Assembly: GCA_045545665.1 (NCBI GenBank)
Contig: JAZQBL010000034.1
Span: 1 to 64,000, forward strand
Reading direction: 5' to 3'
DNA: 64,000 nucleotides
DNA from: RGIG7213 sp045545665
Lineage (GTDB): Bacteria; Bacillota; Clostridia; Oscillospirales; CAG-272
Part shown: positions 16,004 to 25,062 of the stretch, piece by piece
Layout: every line of letters begins with the position of its first letter
How positions within the stretch are numbered: the stretch's first letter is position 1
The notes under the pieces: generated by a model
Databases searched by the model: none
What the model saw: only the letters and a program-made list of their open reading frames with translations
What the model was told of the DNA's origin: nothing
Position numbers and translations under genes: made by a program

Positions 16004-16516
16004 TTATTTTCCGAACAGCTTTACATACGTATCGGTAAGAATGGATATGTGGTGTTCTTCGTCCGAAATTATTCTTTTTAAAAGCTTGTTGACTTTCGGA
16101 TCGTGTGAATGTTCGATGACAGCGCCGTATTCGGAAATAGCTCTTTTTTCGGCTTTTATGTCGATGTATAACATTTTTTTCAGATTTTGCACGTAATCGG
16201 GGTACGAACCGTTCCAATATACGTACCGCCCCCTGTCACGCACGGCAACTCTTATATCCCCTCCGAGGAGAAGTATCAGCTTGTTTAACATTTCATAGTG
16301 ACGCATCTCGGTGATGGAAATACAATCCAAAACATCGGAAACGTACGCATATCTTTCGGGTAAAAATATACTTTGATACGTGTACTGCATAACCGAGGTA
16401 AGCTCTCCCTCTTTTCCGAAGGCTATGCTTGAAATACGTTCTGCAAGCTGTTTGTCATCTGTTGTTACTTCAACCTTTGGATAAGGTTCGTTAAGCATAC
16501 AGTTGAATTTGTTCAA
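16004..16516 (-). CDS. Ferritin-like di-iron/manganese domain protein
   Basis: A 170-residue all-helical protein with the ferritin-like metal ligands in order: GELTSVMQYTYQ (Glu about 38), ITEMRHYEML (Glu/His about 69-72), a Glu in KAEKRAISEY (about 122) and SDEEHHI (Glu/His about 151-154). This ligand spacing fits rubrerythrin/bacterioferritin-type or Mn-catalase-like proteins that handle oxidants or store iron. The start is TTG at 16516 with GAAAGGAA upstream; the first ATG is at 16498 without a site. Its stop lies directly against the truncated sigG. Confidence 0.72.
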   Translation of the reverse strand: MNKFNCMLNEPYPKVEVTTDDKQLAERISSIAFGKEGELTSVMQYTYQSIFLPERYAYVSDVLDCISITEMRHYEMLNKLILLLGGDIRVAVRDRGRYVYWNGSYPDYVQNLKKMLYIDIKAEKRAISEYGAVIEHSHDPKVNKLLKRIISDEEHHISILTDTYVKLFGK

Positions 16517-16621
16517 GACGATATTTTCCTTTCAAACTCTTATTAAGCCTATTTTGCCTGTAAAATCATTATATGTAGAATGTATTTATGTGTGAAATAA
16601 TTAAAAAATTTCTTCAAAGGC

Positions 16622-16650
16622 TTGAAATAAAAAAGAAAATGTTGTATCAT
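16622..16650 (+). promoter_or_regulatory. Promoter of the acyl carrier protein gene
   Basis: TTGAAA (16622-16627), 17 bases, TATCAT (16645-16650), 24 bases before the ATG. Confidence 0.55.
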
Positions 16651-16674
16651 AGTAGAAAAACTCGGAGGTGCGGT

Positions 16675-16899
16675 ATGATTGATAAAATCAGAGAAATAAT
16701 TGCAGATGAACTTGATCTTGAGATAGACGAGGTAACACCCGAATCCGATATAATTGAGGATCTCGGTGCTGACTCACTTGCTATCGTTACTATAATAATG
16801 ACGATCGAAGACCTTTACGGTATAACGGTTCCAGATGAAGCGGTAATCGAACTTCGTACGCCCGACGCCGTTGCAAAATACGTTGCGGAAAATTCCTGA
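16675..16899 (+). CDS. acpP: Acyl carrier protein
   Basis: A 74-residue carrier protein with the attachment motif DLGADSL (29-35), Ser34 being the phosphopantetheine site, in an acidic four-helix frame of normal length. It carries fatty-acyl or other chains as thioesters. The start at 16675 follows CGGAGGTGCGGT; the frame is open further upstream but without a ribosome binding site. It is not next to fatty-acid synthesis genes here; a flippase follows 13 bases later, so it may be a dedicated carrier for cell-envelope or secondary-metabolite work rather than the housekeeping copy. Confidence 0.9.
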   Translation: MIDKIREIIADELDLEIDEVTPESDIIEDLGADSLAIVTIIMTIEDLYGITVPDEAVIELRTPDAVAKYVAENS

Positions 16900-16912
16900 G
16901 CGCTATCTTGAT

Positions 16913-18307
16913 ATGAGCAAATATACAAAGTTACTTAAAAACACTTCCATAATGGGAGTGGGTGCCTTCCTGTCGAAGGTGCTCGTCTTTTTGCTTTTAC
17001 CGCTGTACTCGTCGGTCATGTCAACCTCCGACTACGGTATTGCCGATATCGTCGCACAGTCGGCAAATCTTTTACAGCCGCTTATTTCACTCGGAATATG
17101 TACGGCAGTATTCAGGTTTGCGTGCGATAAGAAGGAAAATGAAAAATCAATATTCACCATAGGATTTTTGACTCTTTGCTTCGGTATGCTGATTTTCCTT
17201 GCATTGACACCCTTGCTTAGCAAGGTATACGTCCTTAAAGAGTATATGCTTCTGCTTGGTCTGTACGTGTTTATGTTCGGGCTTCACACACTGTGCGGTC
17301 AGTATCTGAGAGGTATCGGCGAGGTCAAAAAGTTCGCCGTCAAAGGCGTTATTTGTACGGTACTTACGCTTGTATTCAATATTCTTTTATTGCTTGTTTT
17401 CAAGCTCGGAATAACGGGATATCTTGCCGCAAACATACTTGCGGACTTTTTTACCGTCGTTTATATGTTCCGTGCGGGAAAGCTTGTCGAAGCGTTTGAA
17501 ATAAAATCCTTTTCGGTACAGCTGTTTGTCAGCATGGTTAAATATTCTTTGCCGCTCGTGCCTGCAGGCGTATTCTGGTGGGTAACGAATATGTCGGACA
17601 GATATATGATACTTTATATGATAGATGAATCGGCAAGCGGTATCTACGCAATGAGCTATAAAATACCGAATATAATAACTATGCTCACGGGTATCTTTTC
17701 CGATGCGTGGCAGATGTCGCTTGTTGAAGAAAGCAATCAAGGCTCTGTAAGTAAGTTCCTTACGCGTATTTTTGAAGGATATAAGTCCGTCCTTTTTATA
17801 GCCGGCTCGGTTATAATTCTTTTTGTGAAAGTGGTAACAGGCATCCTTATCCGAAACGATTTCTATGTGGCGTGGCGGTATACGACGTTTCTCGTTGTGG
17901 CAACCATCGGAATGAGTATGGTGAATTTTATATCCGTCATTTTCCACGTGAAAAAGAAGAGCCTTAACTCACTTCTGTGTTCCGTTTCGGGCGCGGGCAT
18001 AAACATAATATGCAACGTCGTACTTATTAAAGCTTACGGAGCAATGGGAGCGGCAATTGCCACACTTTTAAGCTACGTTGCGGTATACGTCATTGCGACT
18101 GTCCGCTCGCTTGAATACGTAAAATACAGAGTGTATTTTACAAAAACGCTTGTCAATTTCGGCTTGTTGATACTCCAAAGCATTTTTATGGTATACGTTC
18201 CGGGGGTACTTTCATACGTTCTTTCCGCTGTCGTATTTATCGGCGTTTTGGTCGTCAATATGCCCGTGTTCCTGTTCACGGCAAAATCGTTTATAAAAGG
18301 AAAATAA
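16913..18307 (+). CDS. Polysaccharide flippase (Wzx/MATE-like, MOP superfamily)
   Basis: A 464-residue membrane protein with 12-14 hydrophobic helices. The N-terminus (KYTKLLKNTSIMGVGAFLSK, then LLLPLYSSVMSTSDYGIADI) is the typical opening of oligosaccharide flippases, which move lipid-linked sugar units across the membrane. The start at 16913 is chosen because it begins the conserved protein; the ribosome binding site is poor, so translation may depend on the acyl carrier gene just before. No glycosyltransferases are next to it. A terminator follows. Confidence 0.83.
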   Translation: MSKYTKLLKNTSIMGVGAFLSKVLVFLLLPLYSSVMSTSDYGIADIVAQSANLLQPLISLGICTAVFRFACDKKENEKSIFTIGFLTLCFGMLIFLALTPLLSKVYVLKEYMLLLGLYVFMFGLHTLCGQYLRGIGEVKKFAVKGVICTVLTLVFNILLLLVFKLGITGYLAANILADFFTVVYMFRAGKLVEAFEIKSFSVQLFVSMVKYSLPLVPAGVFWWVTNMSDRYMILYMIDESASGIYAMSYKIPNIITMLTGIFSDAWQMSLVEESNQGSVSKFLTRIFEGYKSVLFIAGSVIILFVKVVTGILIRNDFYVAWRYTTFLVVATIGMSMVNFISVIFHVKKKSLNSLLCSVSGAGINIICNVVLIKAYGAMGAAIATLLSYVAVYVIATVRSLEYVKYRVYFTKTLVNFGLLILQSIFMVYVPGVLSYVLSAVVFIGVLVVNMPVFLFTAKSFIKGK

Positions 18308-18311
18308 AATC

Positions 18312-18347
18312 GGATGGTCAAAGCTGAGCGCTAAGACCATCCTTTTT
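18312..18347 (+). terminator. Terminator of the flippase gene
   Basis: GGATGGTC (18312-18319) pairs with GACCATCC (18335-18342), followed by TTTTTATT. It lies against the stop of the convergent DUF4838 gene. Confidence 0.75.
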
Positions 18348-18348
18348 A

Positions 18349-20163
18349 TTACCATTCAAACGGGGAAGTATCGAAGGAGGTAAGTTCGGGTATTTTCTCG
18401 TTTTCTCTGAAATGTGTTATGTTGTATTTTTTTATCGTTTCATACATACTTTCCAAAAGTGCAGGGTGTTCTTCTTTGTTCCACGCAACGCACAAAAGAT
18501 AATATTCGGCTTGTATTCTTGATTTTTCAACGTGACGCTTGCAAAGTGTATCCGTTGCATCTTCGTACGCTTTATTCCACAGATCCAAAAGCTCCAGGGC
18601 GAATATTCTGAGTTCTTCTTCGGTACTTTTTTGATCAAAAACGGTATTCACGTCCTCTTGTACGGACATATGAGAAAGAGATGCTTCATTACTTGTTTTG
18701 TCAATATATTCAAGTATGTTTTCCCATCCGTCGCCGTAATAACCTTCCAGAAAGTCGCACATATGCTCGCGGTATCTTTCCTTTGTCATATCGGGATCCC
18801 ACATCAGCTTTGCAAGCAAATATGCACGAAGCTCACCGAATTCTCCGCTTGCGGATTGATAGTTACCCTGTCCGAGTACGCCCGTGACGTTATTATCTTT
18901 GAAAAAGCGGATGTTGTCGTACATGGTATAAAGATTGGGAAAAGGCGTCAGGTAGTGCATAAAATCTGATGTAAAATCCCAAACGTAGAGATTTTTGCAT
19001 ATTTTGCCCCACGCTTCTGCGTACGTCTTAAAATCACTGTTTTTGTCACAGTCGGAAATGCTGTGCGAAAAACAGTTGTCAATGCTCGACAGCCTTATTA
19101 TTACGTTGTCAGCAGGTACGACGGTTTTAGGCGGCTTTTTTGTGTACCCGTATGCAAGAGTGTCAACGTATACGTCGGGATATTCTTCTTTGAGTTCAGT
19201 TGCAATTCTGTTTACGAAAGAAAGAAGGGAACCCATTTCACTTCCTTCTTCATTGTTTATCGCTTTGCAGTTTTGGCATTGGCATCCTTTTTTGCTGCTC
19301 TCGTTTTGAGATATCGAAACGATGTTTGATCCCGGATTTTCTTCAAGCCAGGCTTTTGCATTTTTAAGTACGTTGTTATAAATATCCTCATTAGTAAGAC
19401 ACGGTGCGGCAGAGCCTGTTCCTGCAAGTGCGCCGAGAGTGTGGACAAAATTACCTGCGTAATAAATACCGCCGCCGTAGTTTTTCAGATCTCTCAAAAT
19501 ACTGCCGTTTATCTTTTGCTTTGATGAAAATTCGCTGTCAAGTGCATCAAACCAAAAGACGTCGCGGAATTCAAATACAGGCTTGAAAACTACGGAAATA
19601 TCGGATGGAATGACGATTTTTTCATTTTTAAGTATTCTTTCACAGTCAGACGTGTAATATCTTACGCCGACGTAGTCTTCCAAAAAGCTGTATACACCGT
19701 ATAAAACACCTCTGCTCGTGTTTGAGGTTATGTAAAGATCATCACCGTTGCATTTAATTACGTATCCTTCATTTCCGACGTTCGTCAACAGCTCCGAAAC
19801 TGTATCGGGCAGATCTTTTCCTGACTTTATGAATATGTTTTTTTCTTTTGCGGTGTCGCTTATGTTAAGCTTTACGCCGACAGCGGCGTGAATATATGAA
19901 ACAAACTCATCTGCGGCATATTTCACAGTATCGTCTTCGCTTGATGAAAGCACGACAGTGTAGCTGCTTATATCGCTGTCCGCGACGGTAAGAGATGCGA
20001 CAGGGAACGAGTCGCTTATTTTATCGGTACTCGGTAAAGCTGTGTCGGCTTCTGTAATGTATTCTGTTTTTATATCCGTATCCGGTGTAACGGATACGTT
20101 TTTACTGATACAAGAGGTAAACAGCAGCGCTGTAAGAAGTATTACCGTGAATATTTTTTTCAT
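18349..20163 (-). CDS. DUF4838 lipoprotein, glycoside-hydrolase-like
   Basis: A 604-residue lipoprotein: lipobox LLFTSC with Cys18 and an acidic Thr/Asp linker. Residues about 60-165 form the small alpha/beta domain that precedes the barrel in alpha-glucuronidase and GH20-type enzymes (AADEFVSYIHAAVG, SRGVLYGVYSFLEDYVG). The DUF4838 barrel follows, with VSISQNE, a Cys pair pattern GCQCQNC (about 291-297), NRIATELKEEYPDV and VWDFTSDF. DUF4838 proteins are thought to act on polysaccharides, but no activity is established. It overlaps trmK by 4 bases and would be cotranscribed. Confidence 0.75.
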   Translation of the reverse strand: MKKIFTVILLTALLFTSCISKNVSVTPDTDIKTEYITEADTALPSTDKISDSFPVASLTVADSDISSYTVVLSSSEDDTVKYAADEFVSYIHAAVGVKLNISDTAKEKNIFIKSGKDLPDTVSELLTNVGNEGYVIKCNGDDLYITSNTSRGVLYGVYSFLEDYVGVRYYTSDCERILKNEKIVIPSDISVVFKPVFEFRDVFWFDALDSEFSSKQKINGSILRDLKNYGGGIYYAGNFVHTLGALAGTGSAAPCLTNEDIYNNVLKNAKAWLEENPGSNIVSISQNESSKKGCQCQNCKAINNEEGSEMGSLLSFVNRIATELKEEYPDVYVDTLAYGYTKKPPKTVVPADNVIIRLSSIDNCFSHSISDCDKNSDFKTYAEAWGKICKNLYVWDFTSDFMHYLTPFPNLYTMYDNIRFFKDNNVTGVLGQGNYQSASGEFGELRAYLLAKLMWDPDMTKERYREHMCDFLEGYYGDGWENILEYIDKTSNEASLSHMSVQEDVNTVFDQKSTEEELRIFALELLDLWNKAYEDATDTLCKRHVEKSRIQAEYYLLCVAWNKEEHPALLESMYETIKKYNITHFRENEKIPELTSFDTSPFEW

Positions 20164-20831
20164 AATTGATCTTCCGTAAGTCCTTTCAGTTCGTTTATGA
20201 GCTCTTCTTCTTTTGATGTATCTGCGGATGATGATCTTTTGCCGTTTAAGATATGTGTAAATTTGTTGATCTTCGAAAGCAAAAAATCCTTAAAAAGAGG
20301 TTCTTTACGTGTTTTGATGCCTATGTGCAAGGATAATTCCGAAAGTGTGTACGGTATACCCGTGTAAGCACACAGGATTATTTCATATATCTTTCCGCTG
20401 TCACGGCAGAGAGATTCATCAAGTATTTCAAATCCGTTTTGAGAAAGGTATACACGCAATTCGTAAGAACACGTCATAGGCTGTAAGATCAAATGGACGT
20501 TTTTATTCCGTACGTAAGCACTTTTGTCTATTATTCGGGATATAAGCTCACCGCCCATACCCGCTATTATAATATCATCGGGAGAAAATTCTTCAATACC
20601 GTCAAGTCCGTCACGCAGATGCGTTTCTATAAAGTTTTTGTAACCGCATTTTGCAATATTTGCCTCTGCACATTTAAGCGGTCCCTTCCTCACATCCGAG
20701 GCGTAGACACGGTTTGATATTCCGAGTTTTACAAGCTTACACGAAACGTATGCGTGATCACAGCCTATGTCCGCCACAGATATTCCGTTTCTTACGTTTG
20801 AAATTATGCAGTCAAATCTATCGTTCGCCAT
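20160..20831 (-). CDS. trmK: tRNA (adenine-22-N1)-methyltransferase TrmK
   Basis: A 223-residue SAM-dependent methyltransferase that methylates A22 of bacterial tRNAs. SAM-binding motif I is VADIGCDHAYVSCKLV (about 19-34), followed by the family-typical ASDVRKGPLKCAEANI (about 44-59), GMGGELISRII (about 91-101) and LILQPM (about 114-119). These are diagnostic of the TrmK/YqfN family. Length is normal. GGAG precedes the ATG at 20831. Confidence 0.93.
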   Translation of the reverse strand: MANDRFDCIISNVRNGISVADIGCDHAYVSCKLVKLGISNRVYASDVRKGPLKCAEANIAKCGYKNFIETHLRDGLDGIEEFSPDDIIIAGMGGELISRIIDKSAYVRNKNVHLILQPMTCSYELRVYLSQNGFEILDESLCRDSGKIYEIILCAYTGIPYTLSELSLHIGIKTRKEPLFKDFLLSKINKFTHILNGKRSSSADTSKEEELINELKGLTEDQL

Positions 20832-20900
20832 TACCTACTCCGATGCAAATAGTAAAATTTGTAAAGAGATTGTATAACAATATACGTCAAAAAGCAATAG

Positions 20901-20954
20901 TGTTCATATTTTTTTTAAATTTTATCATTTAAAAATGAACATATATGGTATAAT
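20901..20954 (+). promoter_or_regulatory. Extended -10 promoter of the V-ATPase operon with inverted repeat
   Basis: TGGTATAAT (20946-20954) is a perfect extended -10 (TGnTATAAT); the -35 region is poor. TGTTCAT (20901-20907) and ATGAACA (20935-20941) form an inverted repeat just upstream across a very AT-rich spacer, a possible regulator site. Confidence 0.55.
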
Positions 20955-20993
20955 ATTAACAATGTATGCAAATTTAAAGGAGGCGACGATGCC

Positions 20994-21323
20994 GTGAACG
21001 ATCTCATAGAGAAGATTTTAAAAGCGGATGAAGAAGCACGTAGGGTTTCGCATGCCGTCGAAGAAAAACGTGCCAATCTTGAAGCCGAGATATCGAAAGA
21101 AAAAGCAAAAATAAAAGATAAATATATGCACGATGCCGACGAGGAGATAAAAAAACAGCTCACCGCAAAGAAAAAAGCGGCAGACGATTCGTGGAATAAA
21201 GCAAGCAAAAAATATAAAAAGATAGGCGACGACCTTTCCTCGGCTTACAGCTTGAACTGTGACAAGTGGGCAAATGAGATAGCCGACAGAGTTCTTGAGG
21301 GTTATAATGATACGGATAAGTAA
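20994..21323 (+). CDS. V-type ATPase peripheral stalk subunit (G/H)
   Basis: A 109-residue, almost wholly coiled-coil protein rich in Lys, Glu and Ala (for example EEKRANLEAEISKEKAKIKD), the usual look of the small stator subunit that pairs with subunit E. It is identified mainly by shape and by being first in the operon. Translation starts at GTG 20994, since the nearby ATG at 20989 meets a stop after two codons; AAGGAGG sits at about 20977-20983. It overlaps the subunit C gene by 17 bases. Confidence 0.72.
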   Translation: MNDLIEKILKADEEARRVSHAVEEKRANLEAEISKEKAKIKDKYMHDADEEIKKQLTAKKKAADDSWNKASKKYKKIGDDLSSAYSLNCDKWANEIADRVLEGYNDTDK

Positions 21324-22353
21324 AACCTCCCCCGGGATCAAGATATCATCAAGTGAAAACGCCGCAGCGGCAAAAGCGAGATGCATGTACGCCGATATGC
21401 TGTCCCCGGATGATTATAAACAGCTTATACTGTGTGACAGTGTCGGAGAAGTTGCAACGTATCTCAATTCGAAAAAGAGGTATGCTGATATTTTCAGCTC
21501 CGAACGTGCACTGTCTTCTGTGCACCGTTCAAGCCTTGAATGGCTCCTTGAAAAAAGAAAGTACGGCGATTACGTTAAACTTTCGTCCTATCTTATGGGA
21601 AGCGGTACGTACATACGCGATTTCTTTTCATCAAGGCGAGAAGCGAATATTCTTATCCGTGCGGTCTCATCTTTGGGAATTCACGGAACGGACGAGCCTT
21701 TTCATTTATATCTGTCGAATTTTGGAAAAAATTCGGATATTGATATGCACGCTTTGTCCGAGGCTGTAACGTATGACGAGATTTTATCCTCTGCACAAAG
21801 GTCGCCTTATTACAGTATTTTGCTGAAATATAAGTCTGACACAGCGGCAGTGGATACGGTGCATCTTGAAGCGGAGCTCTGGGATTTTATTTTTGACGAT
21901 ATATTCGGACGGATAGAAAAGCTTCCCTCTGCAAGCGAAAGAGAAGAAGCGTACGGATTTTTCAAAACGTATATAGATTCGAAAAATATATCGGCCATCG
22001 CACGCTTTTACGGTTATCCCGAATGTGACGACGAATACATCATGCGCTCGCTTATGAAGCACGGAAACCTGTCAGAAAAGAAGCTTGCCGAGCTTATTGA
22101 CGGAAGAAACGATATCTCACAGCAAAGAGGCAAAGAGATCAAAAAGCTTCTTGAGCTCGGATACGATTCCGAAACGTCGGTATGCAGAAAGAAATGTAAA
22201 AAATATTTAAGATATTCGACCCACCCCGCTATTATAGTACTGTCATATCTTTACTTGCTTGAAGCGGAGCTTGGTAATATTATAAAAATAGTTGAAGGTA
22301 TAAGATATTCACTTGCCAAAGAACAAATAACGGCAATGATATCGGAGGAATGA
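21307..22353 (+). CDS. ntpC: V-type ATPase subunit C (central shaft-rotor connector)
   Basis: A 348-residue helical protein of the AC39/subunit d family, the funnel that joins the central stalk to the membrane ring. Visible family features are repeated helical units with ARCMYADMLSPDDYKQLI near the start and LEAELGNIIKIVEGIRYSL near the end (about 318-336), the usual C-terminal signature. The ATG at 21307 follows GAGGG at 21296-21300. It overlaps the previous gene and lies one base before subunit I. Confidence 0.85.
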   Translation: MIRISKTSPGIKISSSENAAAAKARCMYADMLSPDDYKQLILCDSVGEVATYLNSKKRYADIFSSERALSSVHRSSLEWLLEKRKYGDYVKLSSYLMGSGTYIRDFFSSRREANILIRAVSSLGIHGTDEPFHLYLSNFGKNSDIDMHALSEAVTYDEILSSAQRSPYYSILLKYKSDTAAVDTVHLEAELWDFIFDDIFGRIEKLPSASEREEAYGFFKTYIDSKNISAIARFYGYPECDDEYIMRSLMKHGNLSEKKLAELIDGRNDISQQRGKEIKKLLELGYDSETSVCRKKCKKYLRYSTHPAIIVLSYLYLLEAELGNIIKIVEGIRYSLAKEQITAMISEE

Positions 22354-22354
22354 A

Positions 22355-24250
22355 ATGTCTGTTTGTAAAATGTGCAGTGTAAGCATTGCAGGGCACCGTT
22401 CTTCTCTCGATAAAACACTCGACGCACTTATGGCGTCGTCGGTATTTCACCCTGACGACTTGAAAAAGTTTTATTCGGACGTCAGCTCGTTCGTACCGCT
22501 GAGAGAAGAAAATCCGTATCTTGCAATGGAATCTTCACTGTGTGCAATACTGAAAAACGATAATGTGCCTGAAGGAGATTTCAGTCACATTACCGACGGC
22601 GAGATAAACGCCTACATACGTAATAACGCAGAAATGAGTGAGAGTATCGACAAAGAGATCTCACAAGCTAAGTCCGATATTGCAGAAAAAAAGAGCTATA
22701 AACACGTTATAGAACAGTTTTGCAGTATCGAATATGATCTTGAAGATGTATTTGACTGTGAATTCACATCGGTAAAGTTCGGTGTATTTGCCAACTCTTC
22801 GTATGAAAAGTTCAAGGCAAACTATTCACACACCGATATAATTTTCTACCCGTCAAAGATAGACGGTGAGCTTTGCTACGGTGTGTATTTCGCACCGATA
22901 TCCATGAAGGAAGAGGCAACGCGTATCTTTTCAAGCCTTTATTTTGAAACGCTTCCCGTAAAAAGGCAAAAGGGAACGCCTAAAGAGATAACGAAGGGAC
23001 TTGAAGACGATATAAAACAGCTCGAAGAAAAGCTTTCGGAGCTTACGGATAAACAAAAAAATAACGCAAAAATTCAAAATGTAATGGCGTCCGGAATGCT
23101 TGCGTGCGTCGTTCAAAGAAAGAAAGCGTTCGAAATAAGAAAATATGCCGCACTTTACAAAGACAGATTTATAATCTGCGGTTGGTGTCCGGAGAGCGAT
23201 AAAGAAAAGCTGAGAGGGCTCGTGGAAGCTGTCGGTGACGTTGAATGTACGATAGAAGTCCTGAATAAGCAAACGAAGCTTTCACCTCCCGTAAAGCTGA
23301 AAAACAATCCGCTTGTAAGACCTTATGAGTTTTACGTCGGAATGTACGGTATGCCTTCGTATACGGAAAGTGACCCGACGTCATTCGTTGCAATAACTTA
23401 TACGCTCCTTTTCGGTATAATGTTCGGCGACCTCGGACAAGGACTCGTCCTTGCTTTGATAGGCTATCTTATGTGGAAACTCAAAAAGATGCCTCTGGGC
23501 AGAATACTTATTCCGTGCGGTATATCATCGGCTTTATTCGGTGTCGCTTACGGTTCTGTATTCGGGTTTGAAGAATTACTCAATCCTATGTTTTATGCGC
23601 TCGGATTCCACGAAAAACCGATAGAAGTAATGAAGCCGGCAACAACACAGATGATAATATATGCGGCAGTCGGCGCAGGTGTCGTTCTTGTTCTGATGTC
23701 GATACTAATGAATATCTTCTCGTGTATAAGGCAAAAGAAGTTTGCTCACTGCCTGTTTTCATCAAACGGTGTTGCAGGTATTCTGTTCTATATCTCAGTC
23801 CTTTCACTTCTTTTGATAAGCAAGGCTTCTGCCGTTGCAATACCCGTTATAATCGTCACGTTGCTTTTGATGTTTTTCAGCGAACCGCTGACAAGAGCGT
23901 TTGAGAAGAAAAAGCCCTTCGAGGAAGGACAGAACATATCGGATTTTGCAATGCAGACCTTCTTTGAAGTGTTCGAAACGGTTCTCAGCTACGTAACGAA
24001 TACGATGTCGTTTTTGCGTGTCGGTGCCTTCATTCTTGTTCATGCGGGAATGATGAAGGTCGTTTTCACACTGGCGGAAATGTCATCCGGTGTTCCGTAC
24101 GTTCTGATACTTATAGTCGGTAACGGACTTGTTATGTGCCTTGAAGCACTTCTTGTCGGTATTCAGGTCTTGAGACTTGAATTTTACGAAATGTTTTCGA
24201 GATTTTACACCGGCGAAGGCGAAGCGTACACGCCGGTTACAAACAAATAA
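22355..24250 (+). CDS. ntpI: V-type ATPase subunit I (membrane stator, a subunit)
   Basis: A 631-residue protein. The cytoplasmic half (about 1-325) contains coiled coils that hold the peripheral stalks; the second half has seven or eight membrane helices beginning with SFVAITYTLLFGIMFGDLGQ (about 345-364). Two arginines needed for ion passage in the family are present: SFLRVGAFILVHAG (Arg about 551) and QVLRLEFYEMFSRF (Arg about 609). It forms the ion half-channels against the K ring. GGAGG precedes the ATG. Confidence 0.93.
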   Translation: MSVCKMCSVSIAGHRSSLDKTLDALMASSVFHPDDLKKFYSDVSSFVPLREENPYLAMESSLCAILKNDNVPEGDFSHITDGEINAYIRNNAEMSESIDKEISQAKSDIAEKKSYKHVIEQFCSIEYDLEDVFDCEFTSVKFGVFANSSYEKFKANYSHTDIIFYPSKIDGELCYGVYFAPISMKEEATRIFSSLYFETLPVKRQKGTPKEITKGLEDDIKQLEEKLSELTDKQKNNAKIQNVMASGMLACVVQRKKAFEIRKYAALYKDRFIICGWCPESDKEKLRGLVEAVGDVECTIEVLNKQTKLSPPVKLKNNPLVRPYEFYVGMYGMPSYTESDPTSFVAITYTLLFGIMFGDLGQGLVLALIGYLMWKLKKMPLGRILIPCGISSALFGVAYGSVFGFEELLNPMFYALGFHEKPIEVMKPATTQMIIYAAVGAGVVLVLMSILMNIFSCIRQKKFAHCLFSSNGVAGILFYISVLSLLLISKASAVAIPVIIVTLLLMFFSEPLTRAFEKKKPFEEGQNISDFAMQTFFEVFETVLSYVTNTMSFLRVGAFILVHAGMMKVVFTLAEMSSGVPYVLILIVGNGLVMCLEALLVGIQVLRLEFYEMFSRFYTGEGEAYTPVTNK

Positions 24251-24298
24251 TACAGTAATATATAAATTAAACAGCCGAAAGGCGGAAAAGAGGAAAAA

Positions 24299-24754
24299 AT
24301 GTTATTTCAGATTATTTCAATGACCATACCCTTTGTTCTTATTCTTGCAACAGTTATTTATTCGATAAGCCGTGTTTCAAGAGGCTTGTCCGCAAAGAGT
24401 GCTCTTACACGTCAGATGTGTGCTTTCGCTTGCATATTCGCACTTTCAACAGTATTCACGTTCGCTGTTTCCGCAACTGAAACGGAAACACCTTCAACAG
24501 AAACCACTGAAAATGCAGACACTGAGGAAAAATCGGATATTTCCGACGGACTCGGTTATATCGCTGCTGCCCTCGTTACGGGTATCGCAGGTCTTGGCGG
24601 CGGTATTGCCGTTGCATCTGCTGCACCTGCCGCTATCGGCGCAACGTCTGAAGACCCCAAGGCGTTCGGTAAAGCACTTATCTTCGTTGCTCTCGGTGAA
24701 GGTATCGCACTTTACGGACTTCTCGTATCCATCCTCATACTTAACAAGATATAA
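24299..24754 (+). CDS. ntpK: V-type ATPase subunit K (proteolipid ring)
   Basis: A 151-residue protein. The C-terminal part (about 84-150) is one c-type hairpin: LGYIAAALVTGIAGLGGGIA, a polar loop SEDPKAFGKA, and ALGEGIALYGLLVSI with the ion-carrying Glu134. Only one hairpin is present, unlike the doubled proteolipid of Enterococcus NtpK. In front are two further hydrophobic helices (about 3-22 and 41-59) and an acidic Thr/Glu linker (60-83), an N-terminal extension that I believe is common in Clostridia homologues. Glu134 with Tyr139 is present, but Na+ or H+ specificity cannot be decided by eye. Confidence 0.92.
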   Translation: MLFQIISMTIPFVLILATVIYSISRVSRGLSAKSALTRQMCAFACIFALSTVFTFAVSATETETPSTETTENADTEEKSDISDGLGYIAAALVTGIAGLGGGIAVASAAPAAIGATSEDPKAFGKALIFVALGEGIALYGLLVSILILNKI

Positions 24755-25062
24755 TGAGATTTTTTGTAATAAGCGACAATATAGATACTGTAACAGGTAT
24801 GCGCCTTGCAGGAATCGAAGGCGTTGTCGTACACGAGGAAAAGGAGATAATCAAGGAGATCGAAAAAGCTTCAAACGATGAAAGTATAGGCGTTCTTCTT
24901 ATAACCGAGCTTCTCGTTTCGATCTGTCCCGAGCTTATATATGATATAAAGCTGAACCGCCGCCGCCCTCTCATTGTCGAAATTCCCGACAGACACAGTG
25001 CCGGCCGTTCTAAGGACTCGATCAAAAAATACGTCCGTGACGCAATAGGAGTAAAAGTCTGA
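24754..25062 (+). CDS. ntpG: V-type ATPase subunit F
   Basis: A 102-residue central-stalk protein with the family opening FFVISDNIDTVTGMRLAGI (3-21) and the GVLLITELLVSICPE segment (about 47-61). It binds subunit D in the rotor. The ATG overlaps the last base of the subunit K stop; the gene ends in an overlap with subunit E. Confidence 0.92.
   Translation: MRFFVISDNIDTVTGMRLAGIEGVVVHEEKEIIKEIEKASNDESIGVLLITELLVSICPELIYDIKLNRRRPLIVEIPDRHSAGRSKDSIKKYVRDAIGVKV

Noticed and set aside
15960..16010. Simple frameshift in sigG
   Set aside because: No continuation of sigma regions 3 and 4 in any frame after the break, so deletion is the better explanation.
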